This document shows, one piece after another, positions 1-5,477 of a stretch of 21,619 nt of DNA. The first letter of the stretch is position 1. Each line of letters opens with the position of its first letter. A program made the position numbers and the translations under genes. Location of the stretch: positions 1 through 21,619 of the IMG/VR virus record IMGVR_UViG_3300017962_000146; one strand, given 5' to 3'. The DNA is from a virus. Under the pieces are notes generated by a model, which was given only the letters and a program-made list of their open reading frames with translations, had not been told where the DNA came from and made no database searches.

Positions 1-468
1 GATTCGCTTGGTGAATGCTTCACCGATGAAAAAGTTCTTTACAGGACGAACACGGTCACTCATATAACCTTCGCTACCTTCGATACTCTCAAGAGCGATC
101 TCACGCAGAGTCACAGTCGCACCCTTCTTTTCAACAACCTGATAGGCGTCAACGTTAGTCTGTTCCCAACCCCAACTGGCAACGAAGATGTCACCCTTCT
201 TGACGTTTTCTTGTGCTTCTTTACGAGCGGCAGCACGAGTAACCTTGCGTTCTTCTTTACGAGCAGCAGCCTCTCTGCGACCAGCAAGGAAACCTTCGAC
301 ATACTGGTACATACGCTCGGCAGTTGGGAAACGATAACAGAACTCAACCTTGTACCCGATACGGGTACGTTTGGTCTCACGGATACAGGTAGCGACTAGA
401 CGCTCTGCGTCAAATGTCAATTTGAGACCTTGCTCTTCAAACTTCTCAATCAACTCTTGTTCGTACAT
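1..468 (-). CDS. Conserved phage protein of unknown function (3' end outside window)
   Basis: Open frame from an ATG at 468 running off the left edge after 156 codons. The start follows an AAGGAA ribosome-binding site and lies 26 bases below the -10 of a TTGACT-type promoter. The N-terminal half is charged and helical, with an Arg/Lys/Ala-rich stretch at about residues 60-90 that could be a basic helix or coiled coil. It is followed by a small beta-rich segment (GDIFVASWGWEQTNVDAYQV, about 94-113) and then TVTLREI. I recall the pattern GDIFV-W-G-x-x-QTNVD-x-YQV from uncharacterised phage and plasmid proteins, but I know no function for it. It starts its own short transcription unit. The C-terminus is not visible. 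Confidence 0.8.
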   Translation of the reverse strand, partial: MYEQELIEKFEEQGLKLTFDAERLVATCIRETKRTRIGYKVEFCYRFPTAERMYQYVEGFLAGRREAAARKEERKVTRAAARKEAQENVKKGDIFVASWGWEQTNVDAYQVVEKKGATVTLREIALESIEGSEGYMSDRVRPVKNFFIGEAFTKRI

Positions 469-493
469 AACTATTTCCTTATTTGACTGGGTC

Positions 494-522
494 ATGATCT
501 CATGAATTTTGGTGAAAGTCAA
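494..522 (-). promoter_or_regulatory. Sigma70-like promoter P1
   Basis: On the minus strand: -35 TTGACT (522-517), 17-base spacer, -10 GATCAT (499-494). The spacer ends in TCATGA, which also precedes the -10 of the promoter at 992-1021 (CCATGA in the one at 2052-2080). It lies in the gap between two genes and drives the gene starting at 468. Confidence 0.55.
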
Positions 523-540
523 CGGTTTTTTTATACCGTT
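521..540 (-). repeat. Inverted repeat next to P1
   Basis: AACGGT (521-526) and ACCGTT (535-540) form a perfect 6-bp inverted repeat with an 8-base A/T loop. It overlaps the upstream edge of the P1 -35 box by two bases. It could be an operator or the end of the previous transcript. There is no T-tract after it, so it is not a standard terminator. Confidence 0.4.
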
Positions 541-551
541 TTGGAATAAGC

Positions 552-758
552 TTATAACAATTCACACGCTTTTTTCCACGTCAGAGCGTGGGTGTCGGCA
601 ATGTGACCACGAATAACGGGAGCAGGACCACCGTTCTTTTCTATGTGAAAAGCGATACCATTGGCAGTTCTGGCACGACCTACCAACTCGTCTTTAGCAT
701 AGAGATGGAAAACTTCGCTTCCCCAAGCAGTATAACCACACACAACTCGATCAATCAT
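552..758 (-). CDS. Small protein of unknown function, 68 aa
   Basis: ATG at 758 directly abuts the TAA of the gene upstream (stop codon 759-761), so the two are translationally linked in a two-gene unit. I recognise no family. The protein is compact and soluble, with alternating beta-type segments in the first half (VVCGYTAWGSEVFHLYAKD) and a C-terminal helix containing a WKKACELL end. No signal peptide or membrane segment is visible. It may be one of the many small early proteins of T4-like phages, but that rests only on position and promoter type. Confidence 0.7.
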   Translation of the reverse strand: MIDRVVCGYTAWGSEVFHLYAKDELVGRARTANGIAFHIEKNGGPAPVIRGHIADTHALTWKKACELL

Positions 759-965
759 TTATACACCCTCCAAGATTATGTCACGAACACGTTCACGGTC
801 AAGGCTGTCACCATAACCCCACTCAAAGAAGTTATGTGGGTCAACACACAACTCGGCATACCGGACGATTGCCTTGTCCAGTTTCTCGACAGTCAGACCC
901 TCAATCGGGTAAAGACCATCATACCCGTAAAAAGACAAACAGTAGTTTCTAAATTCTTTAAACAT
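759..965 (-). CDS. Small protein of unknown function, 68 aa
   Basis: I place the start at the ATG at 965, which sits 8 bases after AAGGAG. The in-frame GTG two codons upstream (971) is only 2 bases from the same site and is unlikely to be used. The protein begins MFKEFRNYCLSFYGYDGLYP and is rich in aromatic and acidic residues. It has no membrane segment and no family that I recognise. It is the first gene of a two-gene unit under promoter P2 and shares a near-identical 5' leader with the gene that starts at 2028. Confidence 0.7.
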   Translation of the reverse strand: MFKEFRNYCLSFYGYDGLYPIEGLTVEKLDKAIVRYAELCVDPHNFFEWGYGDSLDRERVRDIILEGV

Positions 966-970
966 TCGCA

Positions 971-1002
971 CATCTCCTTAATTACAAGGTAATTATCTCA
1001 TG
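971..1002 (-). repeat. Copy 1 of a 32-bp repeated promoter/leader module
   Basis: Matches 2031-2062 at 31 of 32 positions; the only difference is at 995 (A versus T). It contains the -10 box, an AATTAC-CTT-GTAATT inverted repeat and the AAGGAG ribosome-binding site. It includes the expected transcription start of promoter P2. Confidence 0.8.
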
Positions 1003-1021
1003 AAAAACGTGCAAGAGTCAA
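992..1021 (-). promoter_or_regulatory. Sigma70-like promoter P2
   Basis: Minus strand: -35 TTGACT (1021-1016), 18-base spacer ending TCATGA, -10 GATAAT (997-992). It drives the two small genes at 965-552. The -10 lies inside the 32-bp repeat shared with the promoter at 2052-2080. Confidence 0.65.
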
Positions 1022-1030
1022 AGGAAATAT

Positions 1031-1049
1031 TGGAATATGTTATATTCCA
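1031..1049 (-). repeat. Perfect inverted repeat upstream of P2
   Basis: TGGAATAT (1031-1038), loop GTT, ATATTCCA (1042-1049): an 8-bp perfect stem between the stop of the hydrolase gene (1055) and the P2 -35 box. In the minus-strand transcript it is followed by AUAUUUCCUUU, so it could act as a weak terminator. It could equally be a protein-binding palindrome for P2. Confidence 0.5.
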
Positions 1050-1054
1050 GTTTT

Positions 1055-1585
1055 TCATAGATTGTCTACGAATTCTTTCCCGGCAGTGATTAATGCTCCA
1101 CCGTGAATCTCGTGAATGTTCATCGCTGCTATCGCTCGTTTGGTTTCTTCTCGCCACAGTTCCCAGAACTTAGGCTCGTACTCGCGAATGCTGCTGTGGT
1201 TATGCATCATATCGAAGAACTTAATGATCTTGACTTCTTCGGGAGCCAGCGCCAGCTTGCTGTGATATACGGCTTTTTTCTGTGCCCGGTCACCTGCGTA
1301 GGTTGGGGGCTTGGTCAGATAATAAACATACTTGGCCACAGTCTCGCCGCAGATGTCCGTAACCATCTCAAAAGTGGCGTCAGTGTCTTCTACCACGTCA
1401 TGAAGAAGTGCAGCTGCTATGACTTCCTCTGGAGCATATGTTTTGAGAACATTTTCGTAGTAAGCTGCGATAAATTCTGCCACCGCTTCACAGTGAGTGA
1501 AATACGCCTCACCGGTGTACTTTCGTACCTGTCCTTTGTGCTTCATCGCACCCCAAAGCTTTGCGTGTTCTACTAGTGCGCCCAT
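1055..1585 (-). CDS. RelA/SpoT HD-domain (MESH1-type) nucleotide pyrophosphohydrolase, 176 aa
   Basis: A stand-alone HD hydrolase of the SpoT/MESH1 type, expected to remove the 3'-pyrophosphate of (p)ppGpp in the host cytoplasm. Hallmarks in order: KHKGQVRKYTGEAYFTHCEA (16-35), matching the H-x-GQ-RK-G-x-x-Y-x-x-H pattern with metal ligand H31; HDVVEDT (62-68), the HDxxED core; and KFFDMMHN (122-129), matching SpoT KLADRLHN with D125 as final ligand. The length fits the roughly 180-residue single-domain enzymes; no synthetase, TGS or ACT domain is present. The start ATG follows GGAG by 7 bases and overlaps the end of the upstream gene by 13 bases, giving a two-gene unit with the metalloprotease-like protein. 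The substrate could also be another nucleotide; the family call is firmer than the substrate. Confidence 0.85.
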   Translation of the reverse strand: MGALVEHAKLWGAMKHKGQVRKYTGEAYFTHCEAVAEFIAAYYENVLKTYAPEEVIAAALLHDVVEDTDATFEMVTDICGETVAKYVYYLTKPPTYAGDRAQKKAVYHSKLALAPEEVKIIKFFDMMHNHSSIREYEPKFWELWREETKRAIAAMNIHEIHGGALITAGKEFVDNL

Positions 1586-2028
1586 AATAACTCCGTTAAA
1601 AACTCTTCCATTTCAAATGCTTCCTTTTCCCAAGGTTGCTCTTTGTACTTGATTTTGATACCGCCACGAGGACCGTAGGGCACTTCTTGACCCATCCAAC
1701 GAGTCATCTCACCATTCAACTCTTTGCGTATGTACTGCTTCACGTGGGTCAGTTCATGGGCAAGAGTCGCAGCGATCTCGCGTGGGGTCTGCTGGCGAAA
1801 CTCACCGTCGATGACAACTTTACCGACCTCAACCAGAAACTCGTCCTCATCGTCACCCTGCTGGGCGTAACCAAAAGCACCCTCAGCACACGCGATAGCG
1901 AACTTGATGTGGATATCAATCTCGCGCTTGGTGAATTCGCGAGGGAACAACTGCTCAATAACCTCCTCGCAAAACTCTTCGTAAGCTTTGCGGTTCTGGA
2001 TGCGTCCGTGGAAGTGCAAATTGATCAT
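1573..2028 (-). CDS. Putative zinc metalloprotease-like protein, 151 aa
   Basis: Contains a zincin signature HELTHVKQYIR (91-101) with ligands H91 and H95 and catalytic E92. A downstream PWEKEAFEME segment (133-142) could supply the third, acidic ligand, as in SprT-like and gluzincin-type small proteases. No signal peptide or membrane segment is visible, so it would act in the cytoplasm; the target is unknown. The first half is unremarkable helical sequence. The start is set by AAGGAG five bases upstream, within the 32-bp leader module of promoter P3. It is the first gene of a unit with the (p)ppGpp hydrolase. Similar HExxH proteins occur in large phages, but I cannot assign a named family. 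Confidence 0.7.
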   Translation of the reverse strand: MINLHFHGRIQNRKAYEEFCEEVIEQLFPREFTKREIDIHIKFAIACAEGAFGYAQQGDDEDEFLVEVGKVVIDGEFRQQTPREIAATLAHELTHVKQYIRKELNGEMTRWMGQEVPYGPRGGIKIKYKEQPWEKEAFEMEEFLTELLWAH

Positions 2029-2030
2029 GT

Positions 2031-2062
2031 CATCTCCTTAATTACAAGGTAATTTTCTCATG
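2031..2062 (-). repeat. Copy 2 of the 32-bp repeated promoter/leader module
   Basis: Second copy of the module at 971-1002, 1060 bases away and with one mismatch (2055). It holds the P3 -10 box, the AATTAC-CTT-GTAATT inverted repeat and the AAGGAG site of the gene starting at 2028. Confidence 0.8.
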
Positions 2063-2080
2063 GATTGGCCCTTAAGTCAA
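2052..2080 (-). promoter_or_regulatory. Sigma70-like promoter P3
   Basis: Minus strand: -35 TTGACT (2080-2075), 17-base spacer ending CCATGA, -10 GAAAAT (2057-2052). It drives the metalloprotease-like and (p)ppGpp-hydrolase genes. Confidence 0.6.
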
Positions 2081-2088
2081 GCCGTAAG

Positions 2089-2110
2089 TCATTGATTTTT
2101 GGTTCAATGA
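2089..2110 (-). repeat. Inverted repeat upstream of P3
   Basis: TCATTGA (2089-2095) and TCAATGA (2104-2110) form a perfect 7-bp inverted repeat with an 8-base loop, eight bases above the P3 -35 box and just after the glycosyltransferase gene that ends at 2128. It has no T-tract, so it may be an operator or a weak transcript end. Confidence 0.45.
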
Positions 2111-2127
2111 TGGAGATATAATGGAAA

Positions 2128-2826
2128 TTATGAAGTTGTGGTTGATGGTTGAGTCCTCTGGACCACTGTAGCGTATTTTGAGAGGCATCCTAGCTTGCCC
2201 ATCATCAGCTGCTTACACATAATTGCGTCATTTGGCCAAGCGCCGAAATCTGAGACCAATTTGAGCAATCTTGAGGCTCCTTCCGGTTTCAGATAGTAGG
2301 CAGAATTGCCGGGTAGCCCTTGTGGGACGTTTTGATCGTCAATCCAGGGTACTTCGGTCACTCCTTTTCCCATCAATAGCTCATGATAGACTCCAGAGCG
2401 CCGTGTGGCCCCTCTAGGATCGTTTAAAGAGATAACACTAAACTTAGTATTCTTAACTTCTTCAACATCAAAGGGACGAATGAATTTAGCGTCATGTTCG
2501 AAGATTAGAAGGTCTTCTTGAGTTTCAGCACACTTTTTCCACAGCTTGTAATGCGACATAAAACAAGCCATTCGTTTTTTAGGATCTGCTGTTTCGTATG
2601 CGGTTTTTATGAGGCCCGTCTGAATATCTAAATGTTGCTTAGACCAGGGGTAGTTCCATTTTATGTTTTCAGAAAGAAATTCAGCGACTACCTCGTCAGA
2701 AGTAGTCGCTTTGTTTTTCTCGATAACAAATCTGTTATGGTAGTGTGCTGAACTGTCTATCAAAATGTCCGCCTGTTCAAACGAACTCTTGTTATCAGAC
2801 AGCGTTATAACATATGCTCTAGTCAT
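2128..2826 (-). CDS. Family 25-like glycosyltransferase, 232 aa
   Basis: Resembles GT25 (LPS biosynthesis/LgtF-type) glycosyltransferases. It has an N-terminal beta strand AYVITLSDN (4-12), the ACFMSHYKLW block (87-96) equivalent to the family's 'G-x-x-SH-x-x-x-W', and LLIFEHDAKF (106-115) in the position of the usual EDD metal/sugar-nucleotide motif, here EHDA. A later GNSAYYLKPEGASRLL block and WPNDAI are also typical. It would transfer a sugar from a nucleotide-sugar donor in the cytoplasm; the acceptor (phage DNA, host glycan or virion) cannot be read from sequence. The start overlaps the end of the cupin gene by 8 bases. A related EHDA-type enzyme is encoded at 14368-15108. It is the last gene of the peroxiredoxin-led unit. 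Confidence 0.75.
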   Translation of the reverse strand: MTRAYVITLSDNKSSFEQADILIDSSAHYHNRFVIEKNKATTSDEVVAEFLSENIKWNYPWSKQHLDIQTGLIKTAYETADPKKRMACFMSHYKLWKKCAETQEDLLIFEHDAKFIRPFDVEEVKNTKFSVISLNDPRGATRRSGVYHELLMGKGVTEVPWIDDQNVPQGLPGNSAYYLKPEGASRLLKLVSDFGAWPNDAIMCKQLMMGKLGCLSKYATVVQRTQPSTTTS

Positions 2827-3235
2827 GATTCAAATCAGTCAGAGGATTTCCTATATGTCTTTCCGTTTGTGGATGATCCAGTCTATGACCTTGTGTGCGT
2901 CTCACGATATCGTCAGCATTAAACTCTGCCCAATACAACTCGAAGGCAACACCATCATCAACACCTACGAACTGGTGCCATTTACCAGGAGCAACTTTGT
3001 AATAATCTCCTGCTCGCAGAATAGTCTGATCGCAAAGGTTAGGACGTTCTGTGCGTGGTTCATCTGCCCACGTCTTAACCATCAGAGTACCAGACTCAAC
3101 GAAGAATCCATTCCACTTGGTTTGATGATAGTGTTCGCTGCAACAATGATTTGCTTTAAACTCAATTCGATGAAACTCGAACGAGGGGGTGTGCTCGATG
3201 AGTTGTGTGTTACCCCAAATTTTACCAGATTTCAT
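2819..3235 (-). CDS. Cupin-fold metal-binding protein, 138 aa
   Basis: A single-domain cupin of the cupin_2/mannose-6-phosphate-isomerase-like type. Motif 1 is SEHYHQTKWNGFFVESG (33-49), with probable metal ligands H35, H37 and E47; motif 2 is AGDYYKVAPGKWHQF (75-89), with H87. Family members include sugar isomerases, epimerases and dioxygenases, so the reaction is open. It lies between a small unknown ORF (TAATG overlap at 3235) and a glycosyltransferase (8-base overlap), which makes a role in preparing or modifying a sugar plausible but unproven. The residues around the active site look intact. Confidence 0.75.
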   Translation of the reverse strand: MKSGKIWGNTQLIEHTPSFEFHRIEFKANHCCSEHYHQTKWNGFFVESGTLMVKTWADEPRTERPNLCDQTILRAGDYYKVAPGKWHQFVGVDDGVAFELYWAEFNADDIVRRTQGHRLDHPQTERHIGNPLTDLNHD

Positions 3236-3471
3236 TATTTTTCCTTAAGTCTTAAATACACTCGTTCGAGTACATCTGTCAATTCTAGGTTGTTTTGTTC
3301 GAGCGTTGCTATAATAACCTGAACATCACTATCTAACTGTTCTTCATTGTAAGCATATGGAGAATCAGTTACGATCTTGCCGGGTATTCCTTTTTTTCGG
3401 AGTAGATTTCGGATGCGAGTCACCATTACGTCACCGCACCCTCTCGCTTCTCCATTCCACGTATCATTCAT
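3235..3471 (-). CDS. Small protein of unknown function, 78 aa
   Basis: I choose the ATG at 3471, which overlaps the TGA of the ribbon-helix-helix gene (TGATG), over the in-frame TTG at 3489. The protein has a basic N-terminal half (VTRIRNLLRKKG, roughly 23-34) and a C-terminal acidic/helical half (LEQNNLELTDVLERVYLRLKE). No family is recognised. The coupling to a ribbon-helix-helix protein resembles the layout of antitoxin/toxin pairs, but the sequence shows no known toxin fold. Confidence 0.6.
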   Translation of the reverse strand: MNDTWNGEARGCGDVMVTRIRNLLRKKGIPGKIVTDSPYAYNEEQLDSDVQVIIATLEQNNLELTDVLERVYLRLKEK

Positions 3472-3707
3472 CAGTATGAGGACTCCCAACTACTTTCGAT
3501 CCGTTTAACAACTTTCTCTTCTCGTCGTTGCATTTCGAGTTGCTCTTGTTCGCGGGTCATAAAATCCGTTTTCCCGTGTTTTACGATCTGACGAATTGCT
3601 TCATTGAGAACATTGTGCATAGTTAGGTCTCGCTCAATGCAATATCGTTTCAGTTCTTTTTTAAGCTCTGGCTCGATATGAAAATTCATCTGAACGAAAC
3701 CTTTCAT
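3471..3707 (-). CDS. Ribbon-helix-helix (Arc/MetJ-type) DNA-binding protein, 78 aa
   Basis: The N-terminus, QMNFHIEPELKKELKRYC (6-23) then a turn and TMHNVLNEAIRQIVKHG (29-45), has the strand-helix-helix pattern of Arc/MetJ/CopG-type repressors: alternating polar residues on the beta strand, followed by two amphipathic helices. The rest is a highly charged helix (REQEQLEMQRREEKVVKRIE) that may mediate oligomerisation. It probably binds DNA as a dimer to regulate phage or host genes. Its start overlaps the peroxiredoxin stop (TAATG). M7 is an alternative start and would shorten the N-terminus without affecting the fold. Confidence 0.7.
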   Translation of the reverse strand: MKGFVQMNFHIEPELKKELKRYCIERDLTMHNVLNEAIRQIVKHGKTDFMTREQEQLEMQRREEKVVKRIESSWESSY

Positions 3708-4258
3708 TATGCAGCCTCTCTCTTAGGATGTGCGAGACAATATCCCAAAACATTTTCTGGTGATGAAATCTCATAAGGATCTTCGGGATGATTGTCAGAC
3801 ATTGAAGCTTCGGGAAACAATGCTTCTACTACACCATCATCAACTATCATAGCGTAACGCCATGAACGAAACCCAAATCCAAGATTGTCTTTATCTACTA
3901 GCATACCGATCTTCTTTGTGAAGGTGCCACTGCCATCAGGAATAACCTGCACGTTTTGTAGTTGCTGGTCTTTAGCCCAAGCATTCATTACGAACGCATC
4001 ATTAACTGACATACAGTAGATCGCATCGATACCGGTATTAACAAACGCATCAAACTTTTGCTCGTAACCGGGTAGTTGATAGGTTGAACACGTTGGGGTG
4101 AAAGCGCCCGGAAGAGCAAACAGGACTACTCGCTTGCCTTTAAAATAATCTTCCGTGGTCTTATCTTCCCAGCGATAGGGGTTAGGACCCTCAATCGACT
4201 CATCCCGCACACGTGTTCGAAAGTTACATTCTGGTAGTGTATCGCCTTTTCTAATCAT
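3707..4258 (-). CDS. Peroxiredoxin, Prx5-like, 183 aa
   Basis: Thiol peroxidase that reduces hydrogen and organic peroxides in the cytoplasm. The active-site loop is LPGAFTPTCSTYQLPGYE (49-66), with the peroxidatic cysteine at C57 and the conserved P-x-x-x-T-x-x-C pattern. RSWRYAMIVDDG (131-142) supplies the conserved arginine of the Prx5/type II group. A second cysteine, C82 in IYCMSVND, and C173 near the end are candidate resolving residues. The length is full for the family and no glutaredoxin domain is fused. The start ATG lies 7 bases after AAGGA. It is the first gene after a terminator and so probably begins a new unit; I found no convincing promoter for it. The likely role is protecting the infected cell or phage enzymes from oxidative damage. 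Confidence 0.92.
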   Translation of the reverse strand: MIRKGDTLPECNFRTRVRDESIEGPNPYRWEDKTTEDYFKGKRVVLFALPGAFTPTCSTYQLPGYEQKFDAFVNTGIDAIYCMSVNDAFVMNAWAKDQQLQNVQVIPDGSGTFTKKIGMLVDKDNLGFGFRSWRYAMIVDDGVVEALFPEASMSDNHPEDPYEISSPENVLGYCLAHPKREAA

Positions 4259-4321
4259 AATCTTTTCCTTCTATAAAACGAAATAAATTCTGGCCATCTA
4301 AACAGTCCTTGTCGGATGAAG

Positions 4322-4350
4322 CAGAAAAATAATCCGCTATATGGCGGATC
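4322..4350 (-). terminator. Rho-independent terminator
   Basis: In the minus-strand transcript: stem ATCCGC (4349-4344), loop CATATA, stem GCGGAT (4337-4332), then TATTTTTC (4331-4324). A GC-rich 6-bp stem with a T-run, placed just after the stop of the Sm-like gene (4373) in the 114-base gap before the peroxiredoxin gene. It ends the transcription unit coming from the helicase side. Confidence 0.8.
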
Positions 4351-4372
4351 TAATTTAGCATCCATTTCTAAC

Positions 4373-4630
4373 TCAGTTTGCTGCATCGGGATACCCCTCG
4401 TACCATCTGACTACTGTATCAACGCGAAAAGATCTCCAAGCGTCTTTATCTATACACCACACAACTAGGTGTTCATTGTCTTCACGCTGTTCCAATACTT
4501 CTTGAACATTATGGTTAGACAACTCAGTGTTTAAAGTGCAAGGCATAACTCTAAGCTCGCCGGTGTCGATCTTGTTGAATTCAACTGTCACCACACCTTT
4601 TTTTGCAGCATCAATAAAACCCTTAATCAT
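4373..4630 (-). CDS. Sm-like (WYL_2-type) small beta-barrel protein, 85 aa
   Basis: Matches the small Sm-like/WYL_2 proteins found in many marine T4-like phages: KKGVVTVEFNKIDTGELRVM (10-29), CTLNTEL, then VVWCIDKDAWRSFRVDTV (56-73), a pattern of five short beta strands. The fold suggests nucleic-acid or protein binding; no enzymatic residue is visible and the function is unknown. Its ATG overlaps the last codons of the lipoprotein gene by 8 bases (AATGATTAA), indicating coupling. It is the last gene before the terminator at 4322-4350. Confidence 0.75.
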   Translation of the reverse strand: MIKGFIDAAKKGVVTVEFNKIDTGELRVMPCTLNTELSNHNVQEVLEQREDNEHLVVWCIDKDAWRSFRVDTVVRWYEGYPDAAN

Positions 4631-5186
4631 TTAAGTTCTCCACTTCGATAATTTCTGGTACCACAGATACACCACCATAAAGATCTGAGGATATCAAATC
4701 GTTTAGATGATTCTTACTACCACGTGTCCATTTGAGACCAATGTACACACGATATTGGTTTGTCGCAGTAATTAAAACAGCTTTGTTCCACTCTTCGTAT
4801 CCAACGGGAGCGACTTTTCGCACACTGTTCTTTACTACGGAGTCAGTAGCCATGGCTACCTGATCACTCGACTCACTGCCTTCTTCAACAACAGTGTAGG
4901 AAGTATCTTTGTTGATCTGTCCAGCAATCTGATCAGCTAGATCAGCCTTAGCGATGATCGTAGCCTTCTCGATGGCCAGTTGCAGATTAGAAGATACTGC
5001 TGTGCCCACACCGTAGATATACTTGTGCTTGTTCTTGCGGTCAAGCAATCCTCGTTGTTCTTCACTATCAATGTACCACTCAGGGATCTGCGTGAGAATA
5101 GAATTCTCGGTTGCTTCCTGCTTAACTTGGTAGTTCGAGTTGCAACCTACAGCAAGTAGTACAAAAATCATAACCAAAATTTTCAT
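4623..5186 (-). CDS. LPP20-like lipoprotein, 187 aa
   Basis: The N-terminus is a lipoprotein signal: MKILVMIFVLLAVGC, with a hydrophobic stretch ending in a lipobox-like AVGC and C15 as the lipidation site. The mature part contains YGVGTAVSSNLQLAIEKATI and AKADLADQIAGQI (roughly 59-91), the Ala-rich helix pattern of the LPP20 family, and ends with strands such as QYRVYIGLKW. It would be anchored in the inner or outer membrane of the Gram-negative host, facing the periplasm. The function of LPP20 proteins in phages is unknown; surface exclusion or envelope remodelling is possible. The start follows AAAGGAC by 7 bases. It sits after another signal-peptide protein (5190-5468), forming an envelope pair. 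Confidence 0.75.
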   Translation of the reverse strand: MKILVMIFVLLAVGCNSNYQVKQEATENSILTQIPEWYIDSEEQRGLLDRKNKHKYIYGVGTAVSSNLQLAIEKATIIAKADLADQIAGQINKDTSYTVVEEGSESSDQVAMATDSVVKNSVRKVAPVGYEEWNKAVLITATNQYRVYIGLKWTRGSKNHLNDLISSDLYGGVSVVPEIIEVENLND

Positions 5187-5189
5187 TGT

Positions 5190-5468
5190 TTAGTCCTTTG
5201 CTAATCCAATTATGATGGCGATTGGTATAATATCCACAGCCTTTTTTTTTACGTAATCTCCAAAGTCATTCTCTGGATCGAACTTGGTAGAGTTCTTACT
5301 CTCCTCTTTACAGCGGCGAGTTTTGGTCTCTGACACAAGCACACCATCTTTCCAGACTTGAACGACTTCGTAGTTACATTCAGTCTCTTCAGTTTCAGCG
5401 GCAAGTACTTCAATGCCGGGAGCAAAGAAGATTGCCAAGACAAGTAAACATTTTAGCAAATTTTTCAT
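5190..5468 (-). CDS. Small exported protein with C-terminal hydrophobic segment, 92 aa
   Basis: I choose the ATG at 5468; the frame extends to a TTG at 5477, but the ATG gives a classical signal peptide. The signal is MKNLLKCLLVLAIFFAPGIEVLA with probable cleavage after VLA (residue 23), then an acidic mature region with two cysteines (C31, C53) that could form a disulfide. The end is VDIIPIAIIIGLAKD, a short hydrophobic segment that may hold it in the membrane. No family is recognised. It is adjacent to the LPP20-like lipoprotein, and a near-consensus promoter overlaps its first codons, so the downstream lipoprotein could be transcribed separately. Confidence 0.7.
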   Translation of the reverse strand: MKNLLKCLLVLAIFFAPGIEVLAAETEETECNYEVVQVWKDGVLVSETKTRRCKEESKNSTKFDPENDFGDYVKKKAVDIIPIAIIIGLAKD

Positions 5469-5477
5469 AGATGTCAA
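5450..5477 (-). promoter_or_regulatory. Near-consensus sigma70 promoter overlapping a gene start
   Basis: Minus strand: TTGACA (5477-5472), 16-base spacer, TAAAAT (5455-5450). Transcripts would start about 25 codons before the mature part's middle in the exported-protein gene, so they could serve only the lipoprotein and Sm-like genes downstream. It may be fortuitous. Confidence 0.4.

Noticed and set aside
111-380. Minus-strand frame of 89 codons at the left edge
   Set aside because: It is out of frame with the gene starting at 468, which has a ribosome-binding site and promoter; the 89-codon frame is a basic-rich shadow.
775-802. TTGACC-N16-CATAAT promoter-like sequence inside the gene at 759-965
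   Set aside because: Lower match than the other nested promoters and only about 15 bases before the next gene's start; probably chance.
588-992. Plus-strand open frame of 134 codons
   Set aside because: It is the antisense of the two small minus-strand genes, which have promoters, ribosome-binding sites and an abutting stop/start. The plus frame has none.
1103-2052. Two long plus-strand frames (157 and 138 codons) opposite the hydrolase and protease genes
   Set aside because: The minus-strand frames carry recognisable catalytic motifs; the plus frames read as low-meaning antisense.
2765-3322. Plus-strand frame of 185 codons across the cupin gene
   Set aside because: It runs opposite three genuine genes, has no ribosome-binding site and no recognisable protein.
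4259-4321. Promoter for the peroxiredoxin unit
   Set aside because: After the terminator one is expected, but I found only a TATAGA with no matching -35, so I do not call it.
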